A DNA stretch of 64,000 nucleotides from Thermoplasmata archaeon (GTDB lineage Archaea; Thermoplasmatota; Thermoplasmata; Thermoplasmatales; Thermoplasmataceae): positions 62,001-126,000 of the forward strand of contig JAJZXS010000048.1 in NCBI GenBank assembly GCA_021806295.1. The letters are read 5' to 3'. The number at the start of each line of letters is the position of its first letter. The stretch's first letter is position 1. The position numbers were made by a program, and so were the translations under genes. Shown in pieces: positions 25,320 to 32,422 of this stretch. The notes below the pieces were generated by a model, which worked only from the letters and a program-made list of their open reading frames with translations, was not told where the DNA came from and did not search any database.

Positions 25320-26024
25320 ATGACCATAAGAGAATTTTTGACGAGACATAACAGGCTGTTTATACCGCTCATTGCCATACTTTATGCGCTTATGGTTTTT
25401 GCTGTGTCAATATATTATGCTTATCTGTTTCTCCTGATATTTACCATACCGGTAGTAATGTTTCTCCTGATGCATTTTCTCGGCATGTACAAATTCAAGC
25501 CCAGGCTATTTGGTGGCATCGTAATACTGCTTGTTGTGCTCATTATAGCCGGAGGAATGTATTCTACATATTTCTACGATCTCAACGGAAAGGAAAGCAA
25601 GGATATCAACGGCACATCGTTAAATATTGACATATCACCATTTTCCGGTGTGGATAAAAATTATAACTTCACAGTTACTACCAATTATACAGGATCCCTG
25701 AATTCCTCCTATCTCTATATATATTCAGGAGGAACGTATTCACAAAACATTAGCTATGCCAAACTAAACCACACTGTAAAGAATGGCATCACCACCATGT
25801 ATTATGATACAAAACTACCATCCGGCCTGTATGATACAAATTACACGATTGCCGGAAACATTACAATTACCACGGCCGGCCCCGTGAATGTTGGGAGGTT
25901 GACATTCTATGAATTCTATGTATTTGCACTGGCAGATGAATATATAGCATCTATAGGTGTCCTCTATGTAATCGGAATAGCCGTGGCATACTTCATAAGC
26001 AAAAGGGGAGTCATGAAATCCTGA
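25320..26024 (+). CDS. Membrane protein of unknown function with an extracytoplasmic domain
   Basis: Three closely spaced hydrophobic helices occupy residues 15-85. A soluble, Tyr/Ser/Thr/Asn-rich beta-type domain of about 110 residues follows (residues 88-195), and one final helix with a basic tail ends the protein (FISKRGVMKS). Several N-x-S/T sites in the soluble part (for example NGTS, NYTG, NISY, NHTV) suggest N-glycosylation outside the cell. No family is recognised. The AbrB-PhoU gene begins 57 bp later in the same direction but has its own TATA-rich promoter region. Confidence 0.65.
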   Translation: MTIREFLTRHNRLFIPLIAILYALMVFAVSIYYAYLFLLIFTIPVVMFLLMHFLGMYKFKPRLFGGIVILLVVLIIAGGMYSTYFYDLNGKESKDINGTSLNIDISPFSGVDKNYNFTVTTNYTGSLNSSYLYIYSGGTYSQNISYAKLNHTVKNGITTMYYDTKLPSGLYDTNYTIAGNITITTAGPVNVGRLTFYEFYVFALADEYIASIGVLYVIGIAVAYFISKRGVMKS

Positions 26025-26081
26025 ATATATATTTATGATTTTAATAGATATTTATATATAGTTATTAATTATTATATATAC

Positions 26082-27050
26082 ATGCAGTCAGTCAGAAAGA
26101 TACAGCTTACAGGCGGGTCAACTTATATAGTATCATTACCCTCAAAATGGGTTAAAAGCAACAATTTACAGCAGAGCAGCGAGGTAAAGATAGAGGAATC
26201 CAGAAACAGGTTGATACTATACGGCAGTGGGGATGTAAAGACCGATATCGAAAAGCATCTGGTCCTCAACTCCAAAATGGATTCAAAAAGCATCCAGAGG
26301 GCACTGATTTCCCTCTATATATCAGGATATGATACCCTCGCAATAACAAGCTCATTTTATATTAGCGATGAAACACGTGAGGCAATAAAAAAATTTTCAA
26401 AACTTGTTATAGGAATAGAAATATTTGAGGAAGACTCAAAAAGAATTGTGCTTCAGAATGTACTTAATTCCAATTCATATCCTATATATAATTCTATAAA
26501 ACGTATGTCACTGAATGTTGAATCTATGATTTACGATACAACAAAAGGTATAAATGACAGGGACCTGGATCTGCTAAGGAACGTTATTGAACGTGATGAC
26601 GAAATAGATCGTTTTCAATGGTACATATACAGGGAGGTAAAGGGTAAAAGCTGTGAAGACCCAAATAGCATATACTACCTTATTATATCAAGAATTCTGG
26701 AAAGGATGGCAGATCATACTGTAAACATATGCAAAATATGGCTGGATAGGGCAGATGTGGAGGTTCCATACCAGAAGGTTGTTGAGAACCTCACATTTTC
26801 TCTTGACCTGTATAAAAAATCAATGGCACTATTCTACTCAAAAAAATACAATGGCCTAAACGATATAATATCATTCAAAAAAACTATAATGAACCAGAAA
26901 AAGGAACTTCTTGATATGGGGAGAAATTCTGACATTGCAACTGTGTCCTTTTCATCAGAAGAAATATCAAGGATAGCACTGTATTCAACGGATATAGCCG
27001 AGCTCGCAATGGATATGGTGCTTTCCATGCAGAACGAAATAACATTATGA
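26082..27050 (+). CDS. AbrB-PhoU fusion regulator (phosphate uptake regulator)
   Basis: The N terminus (residues 1-48, RKIQLTGGSTYIVSLPSKWV) is a SpoVT/AbrB swapped-hairpin DNA-binding domain of the archaeal phosphate-uptake-regulator type. Two helical PhoU-like repeats follow: about residues 110-220, with ERDDEIDRFQWYIYR and ILERMADHTVNICKIW as the E/D-rich metal-cluster motifs, and residues 225-320. The 322-residue length is usual for archaeal AbrB-PhoU proteins. No Pst ABC transporter is adjacent; the nearest phosphate-type candidate is the PHS transporter at 21.6 kb. It converges on rpiA with a 6-bp overlap. Confidence 0.88.
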   Translation: MQSVRKIQLTGGSTYIVSLPSKWVKSNNLQQSSEVKIEESRNRLILYGSGDVKTDIEKHLVLNSKMDSKSIQRALISLYISGYDTLAITSSFYISDETREAIKKFSKLVIGIEIFEEDSKRIVLQNVLNSNSYPIYNSIKRMSLNVESMIYDTTKGINDRDLDLLRNVIERDDEIDRFQWYIYREVKGKSCEDPNSIYYLIISRILERMADHTVNICKIWLDRADVEVPYQKVVENLTFSLDLYKKSMALFYSKKYNGLNDIISFKKTIMNQKKELLDMGRNSDIATVSFSSEEISRIALYSTDIAELAMDMVLSMQNEITL

Positions 27051-27713
27051 TTTTTTAAAATCCATTATTCTGCAATTTTCTCCATTTCCCATGAATATCC
27101 TGGTGGCAATGCCCCTGAATATTCCGACTTCAACAACTCCAGGTATCATTTTAATTCTGGATTCCAGATCCGGGTCCGTGTATTCAAATTTGCAGTCAAT
27201 GATATAATTGCCGTTATCGCTCCTGAATTTTTTTCCGTCCCTGAAAATGGAAGTACAGCCAATCCTCTCTATATTCCTTCTGGTGCTTTCCTCCATGAAG
27301 GGAAGAACTTCCACCGGAAGTGGAAAATTATGCAGCCTCTGTGAAAATTTAGAGTGATCGGCCATTATGTAAACATCCCTGCTATTATAGGCAACTATTT
27401 TTTCCCTTACAAGGGCCCCGCCACCACCCTTGACAAGATTGCCAGCAGGGTCGAATTCATCAGCGCCATCAAAATCTATTTCAATTCCTTCCATGTTGTT
27501 GACAGTATTTATCCCGTGGGACCTTGCCAGTTCCTCTGTTCTGATGGACGTTGGAACTCCCGTAATATCCGAAATTTTTCCGGATTCTACCATTTCTCCC
27601 AGACCTTCAAGAAAATACTTTGTGGTGGACCCTGTACCGAGCCCGATCTTCATGCCGCTATGCACATATTTTAAAGCTTCCATTGCAGCAAGTTTTTTTT
27701 CCTCTTCGTACAT
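27045..27713 (-). CDS. rpiA: Ribose-5-phosphate isomerase A
   Basis: RpiA interconverts ribose 5-phosphate and ribulose 5-phosphate. All signature segments are present: GLGTGSTTKYFLEGL (phosphate loop), DGADEFDPAGNLVKGGGGALVREKIVA with the catalytic Asp and Lys region, and the VLPF stretch near residue 140. The 222-residue length is typical. It is a single minus-strand gene and its stop overlaps the AbrB-PhoU gene by 6 bp. Confidence 0.95.
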   Translation of the reverse strand: MYEEEKKLAAMEALKYVHSGMKIGLGTGSTTKYFLEGLGEMVESGKISDITGVPTSIRTEELARSHGINTVNNMEGIEIDFDGADEFDPAGNLVKGGGGALVREKIVAYNSRDVYIMADHSKFSQRLHNFPLPVEVLPFMEESTRRNIERIGCTSIFRDGKKFRSDNGNYIIDCKFEYTDPDLESRIKMIPGVVEVGIFRGIATRIFMGNGENCRIMDFKKS

Positions 27714-27852
27714 GGTATGATAATAGCAGGTTAGTTAATTAATATTTATCGGAATTTAAGATGCTCCTGCAATGTTCATGCCTATATAAAAGCATGTAGT
27801 TGCTGCTTGAAATATTTAAAAATCTGTGAAATTATATTATGTACCGGCCATA

Positions 27853-28752
27853 TCACAATGCCGGAAATCCAAGAGCGACATCTATTATAATGCCCAGGGC
27901 AAGCACCACGGAGGCATATATATTGTAATAAAATGCCTTGCCAAAGTTACCCTTATAGGCAAGCAGGAATGCTGCCAGCATAATTGCACCGTGGAGGGTT
28001 GTAGTTGCATAGGATAGAATATTTAATCTGTACACAATATCACCACCGAATGCCAGAGCCACTGAAAGAATCTGGTTGAAGCCGGCGAATTTAAGCGCAT
28101 TTTTTCCAAGGAGGGTGGCAAAACTATGCAAGTTGTTTTCCCTATCATATTCAATATCCGGTATATGGTTATAAAGGTCGAATCCTAAGGCCCAGAATAT
28201 GGTTGCAAATACGAAAAACCATGGTATTCTCTGTATTATGTAAATAGGGGTGTGAACACCTATGGCAGCAATTGCACCAGCCATAACAGAAAGCCCCTGT
28301 ATAGATGCAATCTGATAGTTTGCAAATGAGGTATACCTCTTCATATAGGGGTAACTCATAATAATAAGTGCACCCAGTGGGGATATTGAAAAAGCAACAA
28401 TATTAATAAAATACACAGATATAAAATATCCAATAAGACCAATCGCAATAAGTGTATACGCATTCTTTACCGTGATGACCCCGGTTACCAGTGGCCTTGT
28501 TTTTGTTCTAGGATTTTTTGCATCTATGAATCTGTCTGCCAGGTTGTCATTTGTCATTCCAGCAATTCTAACAAAAAACAGCGCAAAGAAAATCAGTATT
28601 AATATTCTTAAATTTGGAATTCCACGTATGGCAAGAAACGCACCAAGATAAGCCATAGGGAGGCTGAAAAATGTCTGCTCCATCCTGAGAAACCTCAAAA
28701 TTATGTATATTTTACTTTTGACATTTCTGGCTCCTCCCGGGTCCCACATCAT
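27853..28752 (-). CDS. UbiA-family prenyltransferase (quinone-type)
   Basis: This membrane enzyme of about nine helices attaches a polyprenyl chain to an aromatic ring. The two Asp-rich Mg-diphosphate motifs are visible: NDNLADRFIDAKNPRTKTRPL (first, about residues 68-88) and HIPDIEYDRENN (second, about residue 193). The sequence style, FLRMEQTFFSLPMAYLG and ARNPRT-like loop, matches UbiA/MqnP enzymes of quinone synthesis more than archaeal DGGGP synthase. It follows a flavin oxidoreductase and an HTH_10 regulator in the same direction, which fits a respiratory-quinone role. The basic N-terminal 20 residues are unusual, and a later Met is possible. Confidence 0.83.
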   Translation of the reverse strand: MMWDPGGARNVKSKIYIILRFLRMEQTFFSLPMAYLGAFLAIRGIPNLRILILIFFALFFVRIAGMTNDNLADRFIDAKNPRTKTRPLVTGVITVKNAYTLIAIGLIGYFISVYFINIVAFSISPLGALIIMSYPYMKRYTSFANYQIASIQGLSVMAGAIAAIGVHTPIYIIQRIPWFFVFATIFWALGFDLYNHIPDIEYDRENNLHSFATLLGKNALKFAGFNQILSVALAFGGDIVYRLNILSYATTTLHGAIMLAAFLLAYKGNFGKAFYYNIYASVVLALGIIIDVALGFPAL

Positions 28753-28798
28753 CCGTTATCTGTGTAAAACTAATAAATTTTATTGAAAATTTTTTTGA

Positions 28799-29665
28799 TT
28801 ACAGCATGCTGATAAACCCCATTTTACCCTTTCTTAACCTGTAATACTCTATGAGGAGTTCAGGCATTAATGAATATAAATACCCTGTATGGGCTGAGGC
28901 TTCCTGAATACCCCATGGATATCTGCTTTTAATCCGTATGCCTCTACCCTCAAAGTTATCCAGCACTGTAATAAATACCGGTTTGAAATTGTTGTTCTCC
29001 CCATTGAGATGTTTTCCAACAAATGCCCCCTGCCTCATTGACAGTTCTCCAGATTTTATATTAGAATCAATTATATCTCCAATGGCATACACGCCATCTT
29101 TTGCCATGAAATTCTTGTCGACCTTTATAAAATTTTCAAACAGCTCCGGTTTGCATGCAGGGAAAACAAAATCCGGGTCTTTGGATATGGGTATTTTAGA
29201 AGCTATAAGGAAATCTCTGACTGTGGCTGCCACATTTTCCCCAAGGCCTGCCATGAAATTGCCACTGTACCCTGCATTTATTCCATTCTTATTCAGTTTC
29301 AGTATAAACTGGAGAAGAATATAGTCATCATATTCATTGGCAGATCCCAGGTAGCTATTTCTGTATATATCCCTATTCTTCATGAATTCTATCTGTTCCT
29401 GCCTCCTGCATCCGGTTGCAATAACAATATTTTCTGCACAATATTCATTATTCTCTGTGTATATACAATGATTATCAATATCAATTTTATCCACCCTCTC
29501 ACGGGCAGCCTCTGGAATTCTTATGGCAACATCTCTCTGTTTTGAATGATATATGAAATTTCCTGTAGAATCTATCAGCAATGTGTCTTTTTTATCTATG
29601 ATTTCATAATAAGCGTTTAAACCTGAGTACCCTGACCCTACAATTACATTCCTGTATTCCCTCAA
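28799..29665 (-). CDS. FAD-dependent oxidoreductase related to NDH-2 / SQR, shortened
   Basis: This 288-residue pyridine-nucleotide-disulfide-type flavoprotein shows VIVGSGYSGLNAYY (residues 8-21) for FAD ADP-binding, an ATG-type strand (IVIATGCRRQ) and the second FAD motif VYAIGDIID near residue 200. It is about 100 residues shorter than typical NDH-2 or sulfide:quinone reductases, and the NAD-binding GxGxxG is not recognisable. The C-terminal amphipathic segment could touch the membrane. It lies 2 bp after the HTH_10 gene and 46 bp before the UbiA gene, supporting a quinone-linked role. No catalytic Cys pair of SQR is obvious. Confidence 0.7.
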   Translation of the reverse strand: MREYRNVIVGSGYSGLNAYYEIIDKKDTLLIDSTGNFIYHSKQRDVAIRIPEAARERVDKIDIDNHCIYTENNEYCAENIVIATGCRRQEQIEFMKNRDIYRNSYLGSANEYDDYILLQFILKLNKNGINAGYSGNFMAGLGENVAATVRDFLIASKIPISKDPDFVFPACKPELFENFIKVDKNFMAKDGVYAIGDIIDSNIKSGELSMRQGAFVGKHLNGENNNFKPVFITVLDNFEGRGIRIKSRYPWGIQEASAHTGYLYSLMPELLIEYYRLRKGKMGFISML

Positions 29666-29667
29666 AT

Positions 29668-30318
29668 CTACTCCCTGGTTGTCTGTAATTTTTCTCCTGA
29701 TGCGATTTCAACATCAAGGAAATATTTAAGGGACTTCCTTATAATTAAATCCAGGGTTGTGGGAGGTATATTTAAAGTTGCAGAAAGTTCCAAAAGATTA
29801 ATCCTTTTCGGGACATCAAAAAAACCAAGATCATATGCCTCTTTTACTATGAAAAGGGATTTTTTGTCAACCTTGGATTTTTTATATATGTTTATCATCA
29901 CATCATTACCCGTTGCATCCCTGAGCCTTTCTGAAAGCTCCTTTACAAGTTCTACACTCGTCATGGACAAATACCAAACATTTTCGCCCTCATCTATTTT
30001 TTCTTCCTTGGTAAAGGAAGATTTTCCCTCTCCTGAATACTTTTTAATTATACCGAGTATTGGGCATTCCTCTGTGGTTAATTTTACTATTAATATATTT
30101 TGATTGCTATAAAGAGTATCGACATTGATGACCTCACTACTTGATCTAATGGATGCAAGTATTTTTTCCAGGTCGTTTTTTTTGTAATAAATTTCGGCGA
30201 TCTCATAAACAATTCCATCTTTTATTTCCTTCTTGATAACTCTGGAATTAACCCCAAATTCGGAATATAATCCACTGAGCGAACAGCTTTTATTCTTTAT
30301 TCTGAATTTAACATCCAT
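29668..30318 (-). CDS. HTH_10 (bacterio-opsin-activator-like) transcriptional regulator
   Basis: Residues 155-205 (EAYDLGFFDVPKRINLLELS and the following LNIPPTTLDLIIRKSLKYFLD) match the archaeal HTH_10 helix-turn-helix found in the Bat activator and many haloarchaeal and Thermoplasmatales regulators. The preceding 150 residues form a ligand- or signal-sensing part with no known domain signature. The gene is the first of a probable operon with the flavin oxidoreductase (2-bp gap) and UbiA, so it may control respiratory-chain or quinone genes, including its own. Confidence 0.8.
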   Translation of the reverse strand: MDVKFRIKNKSCSLSGLYSEFGVNSRVIKKEIKDGIVYEIAEIYYKKNDLEKILASIRSSSEVINVDTLYSNQNILIVKLTTEECPILGIIKKYSGEGKSSFTKEEKIDEGENVWYLSMTSVELVKELSERLRDATGNDVMINIYKKSKVDKKSLFIVKEAYDLGFFDVPKRINLLELSATLNIPPTTLDLIIRKSLKYFLDVEIASGEKLQTTRE

Positions 30319-30414
30319 CTATGCTTCCTCCCTGTGTGTCATATTCTGTCCTACAATACATATACATAATGGTTTATAAATTTTCTTAGTACAGGATTAA
30401 TGGTATTGTTCTTT

Positions 30415-31164
30415 TTAAAGTTTTGTTCCCACAATTACAATCCATGATTTGTAAAAAGATTTTCCATCCCATCTTATTGCCGATGTAAATGCATTTCTCC
30501 CGTTAACAAGGTATTCAAGGGATTTTATACCTTCATCAGAACTCTTATCAACAGGATTCAACCACTGTTCAAATGTAACCTGCCTGCTGAATATTTTGCT
30601 TTTGATATTACCAAATCCTGCATCTTCTAAAATTTTCATCCACTCTTCCGGAGACGCAGCGCACATATGGGAAGGATCACGTATTCTCTCCATTTCATTA
30701 AGATTTTTTATAACATTATCAGGAGCAGTCATGTCGTCTATGCCGATCCTGCCTCCTTCTTGCAAAACCCTGTAGCATTCGGCAGCAAATTTATTTTTAT
30801 CTCTGAAATGGTGCGGGGCCCTCCTGGATGTGACAACATTGAATTTTTTATCCTCAAAGGGCATTGAATCAGCATAGCCTTTAACTGTAATTATATTTTT
30901 AAGCCCTTCTTTCTCTGCCAGTTTCTTTGTTTCTTCCAGCATGTTATCTACCATGTCCAGGGCATATACTTTAGAGATTTTCTGTGCCATTTTAACTGCA
31001 GTAAATCCAGCACCAGTGGCCGCGTCCAGTCCTATCATATTACCCTTCAGTTCAAGCATATCTACGAGAATGTTGAGATCATTGTCTCCTGCATGCGATT
31101 CACTTTTAGAATAATATCCAGAATTTTTAGCAAAAAAATCTCTGGTTTTATCATATTCATCCAT
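30415..31164 (-). CDS. Class I SAM-dependent methyltransferase (UbiE-like)
   Basis: This Rossmann-fold methyltransferase is about 249 residues long. Motif I reads IGLDAATGAGFTAVKMA, the acidic strand-2 loop YALDMVDNMLEE, and the post-motif region SMPFEDKKFNVVTSRRAPHHFRD is typical of UbiE/Methyltransf_11 proteins. A longer frame begins at 31209, but its first 15 codons overlap a strong TATA-like box (31181-31193) that sits about 23 bp upstream of the ATG at 31164, so I place the start there. A quinone or other small-molecule substrate is possible given neighbouring quinone genes, but this is only context. Confidence 0.85.
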   Translation of the reverse strand: MDEYDKTRDFFAKNSGYYSKSESHAGDNDLNILVDMLELKGNMIGLDAATGAGFTAVKMAQKISKVYALDMVDNMLEETKKLAEKEGLKNIITVKGYADSMPFEDKKFNVVTSRRAPHHFRDKNKFAAECYRVLQEGGRIGIDDMTAPDNVIKNLNEMERIRDPSHMCAASPEEWMKILEDAGFGNIKSKIFSRQVTFEQWLNPVDKSSDEGIKSLEYLVNGRNAFTSAIRWDGKSFYKSWIVIVGTKL

Positions 31165-31274
31165 GGAAAAATATGGAAAGAATATATATAAACTAATCTG
31201 AACAGTCAAAATTGCAACCGAACTTTTATTCTCAGATTATTGATCAGGCATTATGGCGTATCTAAAGTTATAAT

Positions 31275-31463
31275 TTATTCTATTTCAACATGGCCACATT
31301 TAGGGCATATCCAGCCTACCGGCTTATAGGAAAGTGAACCGTCAATTACTTCTTGTACATACAATCTTTCCATTGGATAGCTTTCCTGCGTACTTGATTT
31401 TCTAAGCAAGCCTTTTTTAACCTGTATATGAGCCTCAGATGGGCAAAATTTTATATTGGCCAT
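31275..31463 (-). CDS. Small zinc-ribbon-like protein
   Basis: This 62-residue protein has one Cys near the N terminus (CPSEAH, Cys7) and a C-terminal CPKCGH pair (WICPKCGHVEIE), with His12 available as a fourth ligand. It could bind one zinc ion in a ribbon or knuckle. The middle is basic (QVKKGLLRK). A TATA-like element about 28 bp upstream supports the start. Its function is unknown; small archaeal zinc-ribbon proteins often act in RNA polymerase, ribosome or nucleic-acid complexes. It lies between the methyltransferase gene and the tRNA-Leu gene. Confidence 0.65.
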   Translation of the reverse strand: MANIKFCPSEAHIQVKKGLLRKSSTQESYPMERLYVQEVIDGSLSYKPVGWICPKCGHVEIE

Positions 31464-31648
31464 TTTTGTTTATCTCATACCTATATTTTAACCATTCTAA
31501 TTTAGATTCTGATGGACAGGCTGTATCAAATTTTTATGCCTGAGAATACTTTTTATACGCCCTACACTATTTGGTATCATTCTTTGAGATAGTTTTGAAG
31601 AAACTATGAATAATATGAGTTATTGCAATATTGCTGTGCCTGCATAAT

Positions 31649-31731
31649 GCGGAGAGTGGGATTTGAACCCACGAATCCCTGCGGAAATGGACCCTAAATC
31701 CATCGCCTTTTCCTAGCTCGGCAATCTCCGC
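31649..31731 (-). tRNA. tRNA-Leu (anticodon UAG)
   Basis: Read on the minus strand, the 83-nt sequence folds into a class II tRNA. The acceptor stem pairs GCGGAGA with TCTCCGC, the anticodon stem ATGGA pairs with TCCAT around the loop TTTAGGG, and the T-arm GTGGG-TTCAAAT-CCCAC is perfect. The anticodon TAG (31694-31696 on the complement) reads CUA, leucine, and the long variable arm (about TTCCGCAGGGATTC) is as expected for tRNA-Leu. No intron and no encoded CCA. Confidence 0.95.
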
Positions 31732-31750
31732 GTACTCTGTATTATGGAAC

Positions 31751-31760
31751 TTTATATATA
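31751..31760 (-). promoter_or_regulatory. TATA box of tRNA-Leu
   Basis: The minus-strand sequence TATATATAAA is centred about 24 bp upstream of the mature tRNA 5' end at 31731, the expected archaeal promoter position. Confidence 0.55.
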
Positions 31761-31803
31761 ATTTATTGAACAAGTTAAAAATACTTTCCACGCATAATCA
31801 ATT

Positions 31804-32379
31804 ATGATAGACCCGGATGACACAGCATTGGTTATGATTAATTACAGTACAGAGTTTTTCAGGCACACATTCAGCAAAATGGAATTTCTGATGGGTATGG
31901 ATTATATGAATTCCTTCATTTCAGAATATAATATTCCTGTTATATTTACCAAAAGAGAACTATGTTATAATACCAGTAACCATGATTTAAATGGAATACA
32001 TAATTTAAAGGAAAAGAACAGGAAAAAGAATATGCCTCCAGAATCTGATTATGATGAGAATTTTATAAAGGAATTTAATAGAAAGATAGCAGTAAAAAAT
32101 GAAATACAAGTTCAAAAGGAGGATATTTTTTATCATAGCAATATGGAAGATATTCTGGAGGAAACTGAAAGAAAAACTGTATTATTTGGTGGATTTTTTA
32201 CAGACACAGACGTATTCCTCAGCTCTATTAATGCAGGTATGCGTGAATATAGAAGCATAGTAATATCAGATATATCCTCCACATATTCTGAACGGTTATA
32301 TTTTCAATCACTGGAAATGATAAGCCAGTTCATAGATGTCCTTGACACCAGAGATCTTGGTGAGGATTTCCCGTTATAG
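31804..32379 (+). CDS. Isochorismatase-fold protein lacking canonical catalytic residues
   Basis: The 191-residue protein follows the cysteine-hydrolase/isochorismatase pattern: an opening strand (ALVMINYSTEFF) where family members have I-D-x-Q-x-D-F, Lys105 in KEDIF matching the catalytic lysine, and a strand-helix VLFGGFFTDTDVFLSSINAG where they have TG-x-x-T-D-x-C-V. Here the first Asp is Asn13 and the nucleophilic Cys is Asp136. The lysine is kept. The fold assignment is good, but the usual amide or isochorismate hydrolysis by the Cys mechanism is not possible. It might bind a ligand or use a different chemistry. Confidence 0.7.
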   Translation: MIDPDDTALVMINYSTEFFRHTFSKMEFLMGMDYMNSFISEYNIPVIFTKRELCYNTSNHDLNGIHNLKEKNRKKNMPPESDYDENFIKEFNRKIAVKNEIQVQKEDIFYHSNMEDILEETERKTVLFGGFFTDTDVFLSSINAGMREYRSIVISDISSTYSERLYFQSLEMISQFIDVLDTRDLGEDFPL

Positions 32380-32422
32380 CTCTCATAAGGAAACTATTTA
32401 ACCCAATGATAAATGATAGTTT

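Noticed and set aside
27777-27796. TATA-like CCTATATAAAA flanked by CATGC/GCATG on the plus strand
   Set aside because: No plausible plus-strand gene follows; the overlapping 63-codon frame is antisense to UbiA and looks random. It may be chance in AT-rich DNA.
31505-31545. Possible C/D-box-like small RNA (CTGATGG ... CCTGA)
   Set aside because: Only one C-like and one D-like box are seen, with no internal C'/D' pair or terminal stem.
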